50,818 nucleotides of DNA from CAZPHU01 sp964419255 (GCA_964419255.1 CAYQOU010000028.1:1-50818), one strand, 5' to 3'. Counted from the first letter of the stretch, positions 9,070 to 19,300 are shown. Program-made: numbers and translations. Notes: generated from the sequence alone by a model not told the origin.

Positions 9070-9086
9070 AGCTGGCATATCAGTTG
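9070..9086 (+). promoter_or_regulatory. Sigma-54 (-24/-12) promoter for the flagellar operon
   Basis: CTGGCATATCAGTTGCA fits the sigma-54 consensus: TGGCA, six bases, TTGCA, with GG and GC exactly ten bases apart. It lies about 50 bases upstream of the flgB start. RpoN control of basal-body genes is known in several phyla. The rest of 8874-9136 shows only minor stem-forming sequence near 8897-8930. Confidence 0.75.
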
Positions 9087-9136
9087 CATTCCCGAGCATC
9101 GAGAAAAAAGCAATTCGATAAGAGGAATGACACGGT

Positions 9137-9565
9137 ATGTTAAACAAAGCTTTGTTCAGCAAAACCAATCTCCCTACAGTGCTCAAATCGCTTGATGCGG
9201 CGATGCTACGTTCGCGGACAATTGGCAATAATATCGCCAATGTCAATACCCCCGGGTTTAAACGGGTGGATGTGCAGTTTGAGGATCAGCTCCGCAATGC
9301 TCTTAGCAAGGGGAAGCTGAGGGGTGCAGCAACATCTGAGGGACATATGCAATTGGGGCGCAAAAATGTCTCTGCGGTGTTTCCGCAGGCCTATCGCCCA
9401 AACGATCCCTCACTGCCCAGCGGTGTTAACAATGTCGATATCGATACGGAAATGGCAAAACTTGCCGAGAACCAGATTCTGTTTAACTACGGAATGCGCT
9501 TTTTGAGGGGCGGATACAAGAAACTAAACGCGGCGATCAAGGCTCAAAGCCTGCCGCTGCAATAA
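9137..9565 (+). CDS. flgB: Flagellar basal-body rod protein FlgB
   Basis: A 142-residue proximal rod protein. The N-terminal helix region contains the rod-family signature (RSRTIGNNIANVNTPGFKRV, about residues 29-48), and the C-terminus has the matching helix. FlgB, FlgC, FlgF and FliE build the rod that connects the MS ring to the distal rod; the protein is exported by the flagellar type III apparatus without a cleaved signal. First gene of the operon, about 50 bases downstream of a sigma-54-type promoter and 13 bases before flgC. Length is normal for the family. Confidence 0.95.
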   Translation: MLNKALFSKTNLPTVLKSLDAAMLRSRTIGNNIANVNTPGFKRVDVQFEDQLRNALSKGKLRGAATSEGHMQLGRKNVSAVFPQAYRPNDPSLPSGVNNVDIDTEMAKLAENQILFNYGMRFLRGGYKKLNAAIKAQSLPLQ

Positions 9566-9578
9566 TGGGGAGTAGGAT

Positions 9579-10085
9579 ATGTCTTTAGTGGGACACTTTT
9601 CAGGTTTAAACATAAGTGCATCGGGAATGCGGGCGCAGCGCATGCGTCAGAACGCGATCTCCTCTAATCTGGCCAACGTCGAGACCACCAGAACCCCAAA
9701 CGGCGGCCCTTACCGCCGGCAGTTTACTGTCTTTGAGGCCAAGAGCGATTCCAGGGATGTCCGTATCCTTAACGAAAATAGGGCGTTATGGGGTACAAGG
9801 TCGCAGGCAGGGCATATGCAGGTGCCTGCTTCCAATTTTCCCCGCGACGAACGGTTTTTCGGAAACGGGGTACGTGTAGCCGAGATTCGCGAGGATCAAC
9901 GGTCGCCAAAGATGGTGCACGATCCGGCCCATCCCGATGCCGATGAGAATGGCTATGTGGCCATGCCTAACGTAAATGTGGTTCAGGAGATGACGGAGAT
10001 GATTTCGGCGACACGGGCATATGAGGCGAATGCAACCGCATTCAACTCGACCAAGTCTATGTTGATGCAAGCGTTACAGATGTAG
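9579..10085 (+). CDS. flgC: Flagellar basal-body rod protein FlgC
   Basis: A 168-residue rod protein with the N-terminal signature SGMRAQRMRQNAISSNLANV followed by a conserved polar stretch, and the C-terminal FlgC motif with VAMPNVNVVQEMTEMISATRAYEAN, where heptad repeats form the rod coiled coil. It is slightly longer than E. coli FlgC (134 residues) because of an expanded middle segment (about residues 55-110). It lies between flgB and an unidentified 87-codon gene in the operon. Confidence 0.95.
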   Translation: MSLVGHFSGLNISASGMRAQRMRQNAISSNLANVETTRTPNGGPYRRQFTVFEAKSDSRDVRILNENRALWGTRSQAGHMQVPASNFPRDERFFGNGVRVAEIREDQRSPKMVHDPAHPDADENGYVAMPNVNVVQEMTEMISATRAYEANATAFNSTKSMLMQALQM

Positions 10086-10099
10086 AAAGGGTATAGAGT

Positions 10100-10363
10100 G
10101 TGGCTATTGAGTCGGTAGGAAATCAAAATAACTGGGCGCAGTTTATTAAGGCTGCGGAGGCTGCTCGTCAGCGGAACCAGGGGCTGGCGCCGGGCACTGC
10201 CCATACGGGCAGAAAACAGGTCGGTATAGACAGGGTAGACAATCCGGTTAGAGGCAGGTTTTCACCCCAAAATGCGGCGCTGGCTCAGAGACTGTATGCA
10301 CCTCGAACGCAGCCGCAGCCGCAAAAGGCTATGGTGGGGGCACGATTCGACGCATATGCTTGA
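10100..10363 (+). CDS. Small unidentified protein inside the flagellar operon
   Basis: An 87-residue protein that I do not recognise. It starts at a GTG with AGAAAGGG ahead, 14 bases after flgC. It is basic and rich in Ala, Gln, Arg and Pro; the N-terminal ~30 residues look helical and amphipathic, while the middle and C-terminal parts look disordered (N-P-V-R-G-R-F-S-P-Q-N, then P-Q-P-Q). No signal peptide or membrane span. Its place between flgC and fliE suggests a rod or export accessory role, but that rests on position only. Confidence 0.65.
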   Translation: MAIESVGNQNNWAQFIKAAEAARQRNQGLAPGTAHTGRKQVGIDRVDNPVRGRFSPQNAALAQRLYAPRTQPQPQKAMVGARFDAYA

Positions 10364-10375
10364 AACCTGAGCCGG

Positions 10376-10424
10376 GCGATTCTCACGCGGCGATTTACCC
10401 GATTATCCGGGAAAGGCCGCGTGA
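10376..10424 (-). repeat. Dispersed repeat copy 2 within a hairpin
   Basis: GCGATTCTCACGCGGCGATT (from 10376) matches the dispersed repeat core. In addition TCACGCGGC at 10383-10391 pairs perfectly with GCCGCGTGA at 10416-10424, with an inner CCCG/CGGG stem. It occupies the 143-base gap between the 87-codon gene and fliE. Confidence 0.55.
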
Positions 10425-10506
10425 CTTCGGAAAAAGTAGATTGACAGTTGTTCTCAATCGACCGAAATACTACAATAGAAAACAAATCGAGATGAGCAGG
10501 TGAATC

Positions 10507-10809
10507 ATGAATATCAATCAGATAGGTCCGATCCAGGAGCCCAATGGTCCGCATCGTTCAGACAAGGTCCAGAAGAGTGGTAAGGATTATCCCAGTTTCA
10601 AGAATACGCTCGACGGATTTTTAAACGATGTAAACAACATGCAGGCCAAGGCGGGGGAGTCGATCGAGAAGCTGGCTGCCGGGGAGATCAACGATGTGCA
10701 CCAGGTGATGAACACTGTTCAGGAGGCGAATGTCGCATTTAATATGATGATGGAAATCAGAAACAAGGTGATGGAAGCCTATCAGGAAGTGATGCGGATG
10801 CGTCTGTAA
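10507..10809 (+). CDS. fliE: Flagellar hook-basal body protein FliE
   Basis: A 100-residue FliE, the adaptor between the FliF ring and the rod. The family pattern is seen in the C-terminal half: a helix with A-G-E-I-N-D-V-H-Q-V-M, then V-Q-E-A-N-V-A-F-N-M-M-M-E-I-R-N-K and the end M-E-A-Y-Q-E-V-M-R-M. The N-terminal ~25 residues are polar and variable as usual. An AGCAGG-like ribosome site precedes the ATG. Followed after 64 bases by fliF. Confidence 0.93.
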   Translation: MNINQIGPIQEPNGPHRSDKVQKSGKDYPSFKNTLDGFLNDVNNMQAKAGESIEKLAAGEINDVHQVMNTVQEANVAFNMMMEIRNKVMEAYQEVMRMRL

Positions 10810-10873
10810 GGTTTGCGTGTAAGCACGAGGGGAAGCGTGTTTTTTTTCAGGGAAGATATCAGGGGAGTAGTGC

Positions 10874-12415
10874 ATGGCCGATTTTTTCAAGCAGTTATTA
10901 TCTCAGCTTCAGGCAGTCTGGCAGCGGCTGTCGACTCAACAGAAAGTTATCACCACATCGATTATCGTATTCACCATCCTCGGGCTTTTGACGCTTGTGT
11001 TATGGACCCGCGACGGTGCCTCCGATAAGGGCAGCAGAGTACTGTTTTCCAACATGAGTGTTGATGAGGCAGCAGAGGTTACCGAAACGTTGACCGAGGC
11101 GGGCTACAAGTATAAGCTTGGCAACGACGGAAGAACAATCACTGTAGATAATAAGCAGCTTTACGAGATCCGCATGGCTTTGGCCCGCAAGGGCCTTCCC
11201 CGTTCGGGCGGTGTCGGCTATGAGATATTTGACAAAAACAATATAGGTATGACCGATTTTGCGCAAAAAGTCAATGCGCGGAGAGCCCTCGAGGGAGAAT
11301 TGCAACGAACGATCGAGGGGCTGGATGAGGTGAAGGCTGCCCGGATTCATATCGCGAATCCCGAGCCCACAATCTTTCTTGACAAGAAAAAGGACCCCAA
11401 AGCTTCTGTAGTGGTAAAAACACGACTGGGGCGGGAGCTTACTAAAAATCAGATCCGCGGTATTACCCACCTGGTTTCTTCCAGCGTCGATGGTCTGAAG
11501 ACAGAAAACATTTCGGTTGTTGACTTCGAAGGAAAGCTGCTGTCTAACCCGTATGCCGGCGATGAGACCGCATTCACAGGCTCCCGAAACATGGAGCTTC
11601 AGCAGACAATCGAGCGAAACATGGAAAGAAAAATCGAGCGGATGCTTGTAGGGGTGCTGGGCCCGGGTAAGGCATCCGTGCAGGTGGCGGCGGATCTGGA
11701 TTTTGATCAGGTTCAGCGCACCATGGAAACCTACAATCCGGACAGTCGCGTCGTACGCTCGGAGGAGCGGATCGATGATCTGACCGAAAACGCCCCCGAT
11801 GGTGAGCGTATGATGGAGCGCTCTCTGACAAACTACGAGATTGACAAAACCGTCGACCATATCGTTCGGGAGGTCGGTAATGTAAAGAGGCTGACGATTG
11901 CCGTTGCCGTTGATGGCCGATATGCCCGGGAGGAACAGGGGGAATATAAGTATCAGCCCCGTTCTACCGAAGAGGTGATGAAGATTGAGGATATGGTCAA
12001 AAATGCGGTGGGCTACGATCTGGCCCGCGGCGATCAGATCACCGTAACCAATGTCAAATTCGATAACGAACACCTTCGCCGGCAGCAGGATCAGATGCGA
12101 CAGGAGGAGATATGGGAACGGCGCCTGATGATAATCAAATATGTGGGTATATTTCTCATTGCCGTTCTGCTGATTTTCTTCATTCGTCATCTCGGTAAGA
12201 CCCTGGCAGAGGCGATGAATCCGCCGGCTCCGGTGATCGAACCGCTTGGGATGGATGACGAGGTGCCGGTGGAGGTGCCCGATGATGTTCGCCGGTCAAA
12301 CGAGCTGCTGGAACGGGTAGAGATGATGACTCGGGAAGAGCCGGTGAATATTGCGTCGATAATCCGTCAGTGGCTTCAGGAATCTGCCTCCTCTCAAAAG
12401 CGCACCAAGAAGTAA
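10874..12415 (+). CDS. fliF: Flagellar MS-ring protein FliF
   Basis: A 513-residue MS-ring subunit that spans the inner membrane and forms the platform for the export gate and switch. It has an N-terminal membrane segment (about residues 28-50), the secretin/YscJ-like ring modules (F-S-N-M-S; R-A-L-E-G-E-L-Q-R-T-I; A-R-V-H-type motif as K-A-A-R-I-H-I-A), a long RBM3-like periplasmic domain, and a second membrane segment (about 421-441). The cytoplasmic tail has the acidic FliG-binding end with E-L-L-E-R-V-E-M-M near residues 475-485. GGGGAG precedes the ATG by 8 bases. Length is somewhat below E. coli (552). Confidence 0.95.
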   Translation: MADFFKQLLSQLQAVWQRLSTQQKVITTSIIVFTILGLLTLVLWTRDGASDKGSRVLFSNMSVDEAAEVTETLTEAGYKYKLGNDGRTITVDNKQLYEIRMALARKGLPRSGGVGYEIFDKNNIGMTDFAQKVNARRALEGELQRTIEGLDEVKAARIHIANPEPTIFLDKKKDPKASVVVKTRLGRELTKNQIRGITHLVSSSVDGLKTENISVVDFEGKLLSNPYAGDETAFTGSRNMELQQTIERNMERKIERMLVGVLGPGKASVQVAADLDFDQVQRTMETYNPDSRVVRSEERIDDLTENAPDGERMMERSLTNYEIDKTVDHIVREVGNVKRLTIAVAVDGRYAREEQGEYKYQPRSTEEVMKIEDMVKNAVGYDLARGDQITVTNVKFDNEHLRRQQDQMRQEEIWERRLMIIKYVGIFLIAVLLIFFIRHLGKTLAEAMNPPAPVIEPLGMDDEVPVEVPDDVRRSNELLERVEMMTREEPVNIASIIRQWLQESASSQKRTKK

Positions 12416-12580
12416 GGGAATGCTTGCATAGTAAGGCTCGCAGGAGTATAATCAAAGAGAGTCCGTTTGGGGGAAGCTGACGGGCTCTTTTAGCAGGATC
12501 ATGCATATGCACATGAGAGGCTAAAATGAGGCAGAAATCTTTATAAACGACCAGTCAAATTTTTCAGGGAAGAACGGCAC
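12416..12580. other. fliF-fliG gap with a weak stem-loop
   Basis: 165 bases inside the operon. AAAGAG at 12454-12459 plus TCCG can pair with CGGG and CTCTTT at 12481-12490, followed by a few T, resembling a weak attenuator. A purine-rich site (GGGAAG near 12568) precedes fliG. Confidence 0.3.
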
Positions 12581-13648
12581 ATGCCAGGTTTTTACAAAGA
12601 AACGTATGATGATAAAGGCGGCGCACAGAAGCCTCGAATAAATATTGATGCTGTACCGGGGCCAAAAAAAGCCGCAATAGTTATGGTCGCTCTGGGCTCT
12701 CAGGCATCCTCGGAAATTTTCCGAAACTTGGAGGAGCATGATATCGAGCGGCTGACCACGGAAATCGCACAGCTGGATGATGTGACATCTGAGATACGTG
12801 AGGCGATACTGGAGGAGTTCCACAGCCTTGCCATGGCCCAGCAGTATATCTCCCAGGGAGGTATCGATTATGCCAGAGAAATACTTGACCAGGCGCTTGG
12901 GCCACGGAAAGCAAAGGAGATCCTGGAGAAGGTTCAACAGAGTATTCGGACGACCGGGTTTAACCTTCTGGAAAACGTCGATCCAAAGCAGCTTGTCAAT
13001 TTTATACAAAAGGAACATCCCCAAACTATCGCTTTGCTTCTTGCTCATATGGAGCCGCAGAATGCCGCGCCGATTATCTCATCTCTGCCTCAGGAACTTC
13101 AGGTCGATGTAACCACCCGAATAGCAACCATGGAAAGCATCTCACCGGAAACACTCGATCAGGTGGAAGAGGTGCTTGTCAGTCAGGTGAAATCGTTGTT
13201 TGGTGGAGATGTCAGCGAGATCGGTGGAGTGAAGTCGGTGGCCGAGATGCTCAACAGCGTGGATCGCGGAGCGGAGAAAAACATCCTTGGCAATCTGGAA
13301 CGGGAGAATCCGGAGCTGGCCACGGAGATCAAGAACCTTATGTTTGTCTTCGAAGATGTTATGCTGCTTGATGACCGTTCCATGCAGCGGGTTCTCAAGG
13401 AAGTTGACACCAAAGAGTTGTCCATGGCCCTCAAGGGAGCAAGCGATGAGCTTCAGGACAAGTTTTTCCGCAATATGTCATCGCGTGCTTCCGAGATGAT
13501 CAAGGAGGAGATGGAATACATGGGACCCATTCGTCTCAAGGATGTGGAAGAGGTGCAGCAGCGAATCGTGGATGTCGTGCGGCGGCTTGAAGAAGATGGT
13601 GAAATTATCATCAGTGGTCGCGGTGGCGAGGAAGAAATCGTTGTCTGA
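12581..13648 (+). CDS. fliG: Flagellar motor switch protein FliG
   Basis: A 355-residue rotor protein that bears torque and couples FliF to FliM. Domains are complete: N-terminal FliF-binding domain (G-P-K-K-A-A-I-V-M-V-A-L-G near residue 27), middle domain with the EHPQT motif (about residue 145), and C-terminal domain with the charged torque helix (D-R-S-M-Q-R-V-L-K-E-V, about 265-275) and E-M-I-K-E-E-M. It lies in the middle of the operon, 46 bases ahead of fliH. Confidence 0.96.
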   Translation: MPGFYKETYDDKGGAQKPRINIDAVPGPKKAAIVMVALGSQASSEIFRNLEEHDIERLTTEIAQLDDVTSEIREAILEEFHSLAMAQQYISQGGIDYAREILDQALGPRKAKEILEKVQQSIRTTGFNLLENVDPKQLVNFIQKEHPQTIALLLAHMEPQNAAPIISSLPQELQVDVTTRIATMESISPETLDQVEEVLVSQVKSLFGGDVSEIGGVKSVAEMLNSVDRGAEKNILGNLERENPELATEIKNLMFVFEDVMLLDDRSMQRVLKEVDTKELSMALKGASDELQDKFFRNMSSRASEMIKEEMEYMGPIRLKDVEEVQQRIVDVVRRLEEDGEIIISGRGGEEEIVV

Positions 13649-13693
13649 TAAAAAAACCGAGGCAGTTTCCTGGAACCATAATTGGGGTAAATA

Positions 13694-14560
13694 ATGGCAG
13701 ATTCACCGCTATCCACTGAAGATGTTACCAGTCTGATAGATCATCTGTTAAAGACTAAAGATCCGGCAACCGTCGGGTTAAAGAAAATTATAAAGACCAA
13801 AATAGACGAGGATCGGGATTTTCCTCTTCAGTCACTGTCGATGGAAGAATTCGGCGAAGGGGAGAAATCATCAAAGCTGTTCAGCGAAGCAGAAAAGCGT
13901 ATCCTGGAGTTGGAGAAGAGATGTCGTCAACTGGAAAAGAAAGTGGCACACGAGAAGATCGCCGGTGAACAGAAGGCGAAGCAAGCATTTGCAAAGGGAT
14001 TGGCAGAGGGGAAATCTGAAGGGGAAAAGACTGGTTTCGATAAGGCTTCAAAGGATTTTCAAAGTAATATGCAACAGCTGGAAAAAAGAATCGTCACCAT
14101 TTTTTCCCATATAGATGAGGAAAAAAAGCTGATGCTTCTCAACTGCCACCGTATGCTGCTGAATTTTACTTTCATACTCGCCCGAAAAATCATTCATCGT
14201 GAGATTCAAACCGATTCTGATATCGTTATTGGTGTGGTTAGAAAGGCTCTCAGTTACATTTCGGATCGTGAACGGCTTGCAATACGTGTATCACCTGAGG
14301 ATCTGGAGACCGTTTCCGGGAAAAAGAGTCTCTGGCAGTCGGTAAACGAGCGTATCGATAACATTACCATCGCAACAGATGAGCGGATTGAAAAGGGAGG
14401 ATGCATAATCGAATCACCTTCGGGTATCGCCGATGCGCGGATTGAGACACAGCTTCAGGAACTCCATGATGTGGTTGACAAGACATGGGACAGTATGATG
14501 ACTGGAGATAGGCCGGACACTGACCGACAGGATACCGGTTTTCGGGAAGATGGAAAGTAA
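13694..14560 (+). CDS. fliH: Flagellar export regulator FliH
   Basis: A 288-residue FliH-like protein, the regulator that dimerises and holds the FliI ATPase. The central part is a coiled coil (about residues 65-130) rich in Lys, Glu and Gln with small-residue repeats (A-K-G-L-A-E-G-K-S-E-G-E-K-T-G, the glycine-repeat type of FliH/YscL). The C-terminal domain (about 150-275) has the HrpE/YscL/FliH motif with I-I-H-R-E-I and the ending K-G-G-C-I-I-E-S-P-S-G-I-A-D-A-R. Placement directly before fliI (3 bases) supports the assignment. Confidence 0.92.
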   Translation: MADSPLSTEDVTSLIDHLLKTKDPATVGLKKIIKTKIDEDRDFPLQSLSMEEFGEGEKSSKLFSEAEKRILELEKRCRQLEKKVAHEKIAGEQKAKQAFAKGLAEGKSEGEKTGFDKASKDFQSNMQQLEKRIVTIFSHIDEEKKLMLLNCHRMLLNFTFILARKIIHREIQTDSDIVIGVVRKALSYISDRERLAIRVSPEDLETVSGKKSLWQSVNERIDNITIATDERIEKGGCIIESPSGIADARIETQLQELHDVVDKTWDSMMTGDRPDTDRQDTGFREDGK

Positions 14561-14563
14561 TAT

Positions 14564-15898
14564 ATGAACACCGATATGCTCTTTTCCCCATTTTTAGATT
14601 CTGTTCGTCAGGCCGAGCCGATTCGTGTGCATGGCAAGATCCTTGAGGTTATCGGACTGCTGATAGAATCATCCGGTCCGACAGCATCGATCGGGGACGT
14701 GTGCACCATCGAAAGCAACGGTAGCGTGATCGGGCGTGCGGAAGTGGTCGGTTTCCGTAAAGAACGCACCCTGTTAATGCCGCTGGGGCCGGTGGAGGGT
14801 ATCCATTCCGGTCTGGCGGTTGTCAGCACAAAGCGTCCCCTTACGGTTGGGGTGGGCAGGAACCTGCTGGGCCGGGTGCTGGACGGGTTGGGCAATCCCA
14901 TTGACGGTAAGGGAGGTCTGCGGCCCCAGGAGCTGAGGCCTATATTCTCGCGTATCCCAAACCCTCTTCTGCGTAAGCGCATATCGGAGCCGTTTGAAAC
15001 GGGAATCCGTGCGATAGACAGCTTCATTACGGTTGGTAAAGGGCAGCGTCTGGGAATCTTCAGCGGCAGCGGTGTGGGAAAAAGTGTCTTGATGGGTATG
15101 ATGGCACGGAACTGCCGCTCGGATGTCAATGTTATTGCGCTAATCGGCGAACGTGGCAGGGAAGTGCGTGAGTTTCTGGAGCGGGATCTTGGTGAGGAAG
15201 GGCTTGCCCGTTCGGTTATCATCGTCGCGACTTCGGATCAACCCGCGCTTATTCGTCAGAAAGGCGCGCTTGTTGCCGCGACTATTGCAGAGTTTTTCCG
15301 TGACCAGGGTAAAGACGTGCTGTTCCTGTGTGATTCGGTGACCCGCCTGGCAACCGCGCAGCGGGAGATTGGCCTGGCAATCGGTGAGCCGCCGGCGACC
15401 CGTGGCTACACGCCATCGGTTTTTGCAATGCTTCCCGGATTTCTCGAACGAGCCGGAACCAGTGATCTGGGCACGATAACCGGTTTATTTACCGTTTTGG
15501 TTGACGGCGATGACATGGACGAGCCGATAGCGGATGCGGCACGAAGTATTCTTGACGGACACGTTGTGTTATCCCGAAAACTTGCTCACCGTAATATTTT
15601 TCCGGCAATAGATGTGCTGCAAAGTATTTCTCGATGCATGAATGACATAATCACCTCTCAACATCAGAGTGCCATGAGTGTGCTGCGCGATTATATGGCC
15701 GCATACAGTGAGAACGAGGATCTCATTCAGATCGGTGCGTATAGTCAGGGAAGCAGTGAGCGGGTAGATCGTTCGATTCGCATACATACCCCTCTGATGA
15801 AGTTTCTACGGCAGTCCCGAACAGAGGCCGCACCGTTTGAGGAGACGATAAAAGCGCTTCTTGAATTAGCCTCTATGGCAGAACAGGAGAGCAGGTGA
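14564..15898 (+). CDS. fliI: Flagellum-specific ATPase FliI
   Basis: A 444-residue F1-beta-like ATPase of the type III export apparatus. The Walker A motif SGSGVGKS is at about residues 166-173; the catalytic Glu follows in IGERGREV (about 194), Walker B is in VLFLCDSVTR, and the substrate-specific DDMDEPIADAARSILDGH stretch is typical of FliI. It energises chaperone-substrate release at the export gate with FliH and FliJ. It overlaps fliJ by 4 bases (GTGATG), which implies translational coupling. Confidence 0.97.
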   Translation: MNTDMLFSPFLDSVRQAEPIRVHGKILEVIGLLIESSGPTASIGDVCTIESNGSVIGRAEVVGFRKERTLLMPLGPVEGIHSGLAVVSTKRPLTVGVGRNLLGRVLDGLGNPIDGKGGLRPQELRPIFSRIPNPLLRKRISEPFETGIRAIDSFITVGKGQRLGIFSGSGVGKSVLMGMMARNCRSDVNVIALIGERGREVREFLERDLGEEGLARSVIIVATSDQPALIRQKGALVAATIAEFFRDQGKDVLFLCDSVTRLATAQREIGLAIGEPPATRGYTPSVFAMLPGFLERAGTSDLGTITGLFTVLVDGDDMDEPIADAARSILDGHVVLSRKLAHRNIFPAIDVLQSISRCMNDIITSQHQSAMSVLRDYMAAYSENEDLIQIGAYSQGSSERVDRSIRIHTPLMKFLRQSRTEAAPFEETIKALLELASMAEQESR

Positions 15899-16368
15899 TG
15901 AAAAGATTTGCTTTTTCGTTGCAGGCAGTGCTGGACATGCGCAAGCACAGGGAAGATGAGTTGAAACGGGTACTTGCCGGTCAGCTCAATCAGATCCATG
16001 CCGCACAGAGGCATATGGCAGCTCTGGCCGAAAGCCTTCGCGATTTTCAGAATAACGAACGGGAGCTAAGGGCACAGGCCAAAAATGTGGTGCAATTACG
16101 TCATTCCGTAAACTACCGAAACAAAGTAAAGCTGGAGATGCTTGCTATAGGTCGGCAGCTTGACCAGATGCGTGGCGATGCAGAAAATACACGGAGCTCT
16201 CTGGTGGAGGCAACCCAGCAAAGGCGTGCCATCGAGCTTCTAAAAGAAAAAAGGTTTCTTCAATGGCGCAAGCAGGTATCGGCACAAGAGCAGGGTTCTA
16301 TCGATGATGTATCCCAGAATGCGTTTATTCGCAAAAAATTTTCACTTTGCAAATATGCAGGCAGTTAA
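15895..16368 (+). CDS. fliJ: Flagellar export chaperone FliJ
   Basis: A 157-residue FliJ-like coiled-coil protein. It begins with the typical K-R-F-A-F-S-L-Q-A-V-L-D-M-R-K-H-R-E-D-E and continues as one long antiparallel helix pair (Q-L-N-Q-I-H-A-A-Q-R-H-M; R-N-K-V-K-L-E-M-L), matching the size of other FliJ proteins. It works with FliH and FliI in export. The last codons overlap the start of the giant surface protein gene. Confidence 0.93.
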   Translation: MMKRFAFSLQAVLDMRKHREDELKRVLAGQLNQIHAAQRHMAALAESLRDFQNNERELRAQAKNVVQLRHSVNYRNKVKLEMLAIGRQLDQMRGDAENTRSSLVEATQQRRAIELLKEKRFLQWRKQVSAQEQGSIDDVSQNAFIRKKFSLCKYAGS

Positions 16369-19300
16369 ATTATGCCTGGTGCTGCTCGCCCCGGTTGCCG
16401 GAGCTCTGCTTGCCGGTGAATCAACCATAAACGATTTCACCTCTCCTTACTCCTCCAACAATCTTCTACTGCAGGACAGCCTTCGACTCGATTATCTCGA
16501 CTGGCAAACAACACGTGTATACGGAAACAAATCACCCGGATCCGCCACCTCCTCCTATGCACCCGATGTCGTCACGATGGGGCCGGATTCGTTTACGTTC
16601 TTCTGGGCCGAATACAGCAACGAACTGATCGATACCGTCTTCACACGTTCGGTAAAGCTTGGGGAGATGCAGACAACCGAAGGAAACAGCTTCCAGGTAT
16701 CCGACCATGGAGTATACTACCTGAGTCATCTTCATGCAGCCCCTTCACACAACGGATACTTTGCCACCTATGTCGATTCACGGATGCGCGGCGCACTGAT
16801 AGGAACCAATGGTCAGGATACGATACAGATATATCCGGATAAGGCACTGAGCCCCTTTAATTCGATAGCTCTCTTTGATCGTGATACCTTCGTCGTTGTT
16901 CATCGTATACAGACCAGCAGTCTTTCGATTCATAAAGTCCTTTCAAATGAAAATCAAATTTCGCTCCTTCAGAGTAAAGAGTCGATTCTTCTGCGATCGG
17001 ATGATCCACAGAACTTGATCATTAACAATCCTTCCGTCGCAGTGGATAGCGCCGGCCGTGTGCTGGTTCTGGTGAGCAGGGGCAATTACGATCAGGAAAA
17101 ACGACTGGATTATCTGCTGCTCGATCGTGATTTTAACCAGCTCGATGAAGGGCACATAACCGAAAAAGTAACAAAGGTGCTTGGAGAATTTTACTATGAC
17201 GATGCTCCTGTGGTAAGCCATGCCGTCAACAGATTCGCGTCTCTTTACTGGACGGAAAATGGTCTTTTCCTTGATACCATGTATATTGACGATGATGACA
17301 AATTGTCTCATAATTCCATACAGCTTGCCGCCGGATCACAATTCCGTTCGACCGCTATTGCCGCTGCCGGTCAATATATTTTCTGTGCTTGGAAAGGCAC
17401 AATGACACGCTCTCAACAGATGGTTGAAGGGGTCAGGTACCGGATAAGTGACGGGGAGGTGCAGTTTGATACCGAAACCCGTTTTACCTTCTCGGATAGT
17501 CCCGTACCCGTGGATAGCCTCGAGATGAACATCGCTGTTGATACACTGGGAAATATGGGGGTAGTGTGGCGGGAAAACGAATCCAGCATTAATGCGGCTG
17601 TATGGGCGCAGCGTGGCATACGATATTCCGACGGGAGCTGGATCAGCCCGGTGGAAAGCATGGGAGAGCTGGATGATGATTCAACCATGATTACCGGAGT
17701 ACACGTAAACGAGGGAGGGGGAAGCGGCACCATCGAACCGTTTGTGCGAACAGGGACAACAGATTCTGTCGATGAGCAGTGGAGTCAATGGATACCGGTG
17801 TCAGAAGCCGCTGCCCTGAGGCAGGCTACCAAGGGTATCGCATCGTATTATCAGATACAAATGAGAATGTATCGAGACGCAGTCGATACGATCTTTTCTC
17901 CTTCCGTCAGACAAGCCAAAATATCCTGGGATGTGAAACCGGTTATATCCGGAATAGATTCTTTGATGGTAAACGGGAGGTCGGTTCCAGGCTTTGCATT
18001 TGGGCATACACAAACTGTTTTCTCCAGGATGGATACCCTTGATCTGTTCTTTTCTCTTACCGATAAGGATGCGGGAGACAGGCTCTCCGGAACTGTGACA
18101 TGGTCACCGGACCAGACGTTCTCCCTTACCTGTACAGATACCTGCCACGGCCACGTCCGTCTGCTCCCGCAGACGGTATCCGACAGCACATATACGGTTA
18201 CGGTCAACACCTCGGATGATGATGGATGGCAGGCAACCCCTCGTCTTTTCAAGGTTAAAACCGTAAATGATATTCCCGATATACAGATGAAGGCTATTTT
18301 GGATACTGGAAGCGTTCATGATACTGTCGAGGTGCTTTCAACTATGCCTTTGGTTTATTTGCAGGAAACAGATTCGCTGAAGGTTCTTTTCTCACTGAGC
18401 GATTATAATGATCCCTCCACAACAGCTGATCTGACTGTCGGAGGTGAACGGATTCATTCGACAGAAATCGATACAGAGGGGGACAGAATTATACGGGCGG
18501 AGACTCTGGGGAATGCAACCGATACGCTTTTTGTATCCGCGCAGGATCCGGATACCGTAACTCTGAAGGCCATACGCGTTCGTGTCAACCGTCCCCCGGC
18601 CATTCATGGCCTGCAAAAAGATTCCATCCTATTTGGTAACGGCGATGAGATGCTGATAGTACCGGGGCGGGCTACTCTCTGTTCGGTGTCAGTCACCGAT
18701 CCAAACGAAAAACACTGGGACGAATTGTCGTTTAGGTTCACTACCGAGACATTCGACACTTTGGTAGACGGGAGGACGTTATCGTTTGTTCCTACACGTC
18801 AGGACTCCATTCTCACAGTAACCGTGACCGATCAGTGGAGCCGGGTAGACAGCATGAACGTTTCGCTTGTGTATCCGTGGTACAGTAAGGATAATCAGGA
18901 AAACAGACAGCTTGTTCGTGCCCGCGAAATGCTTGCATCCGAAATATCGCATATCATTGGAAATGGAGAAATTGACACAATAGTTATTCCGCTGGTAAAC
19001 AGTGGCTCGGCACCGTTGCAGATTACCGGTATGAGTTTCAATGGCGCTGAAACAAACTGGTTTAATCTTGCGCTCGGAGCAGGTGATGACTATGTCCGGT
19101 ATCAACGTTTACCCGGAGATGTTTCATTTCAGACAATAACCATAGAGCCATGCGATACAGTCGAAATACAGGCGTACCTGAATGCTCAAAGACTTGAGGG
19201 AGACGGTATCGTTCGCGATACTCTTATCCTGTCCACTTCGGATCCAGTTCATCCATATGATACACTTGCAGTGAGACTCGAGCATAATGATCTTCCGGTG

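Noticed and set aside
10813..11028. Frame of 71 codons overlapping the fliF start
   Set aside because: Out of frame with fliF and no supporting features.
11000..12190. Long antisense open frame (396 codons) across fliF
   Set aside because: It lies wholly within the well-supported fliF gene, has no family similarity and reflects codon composition.
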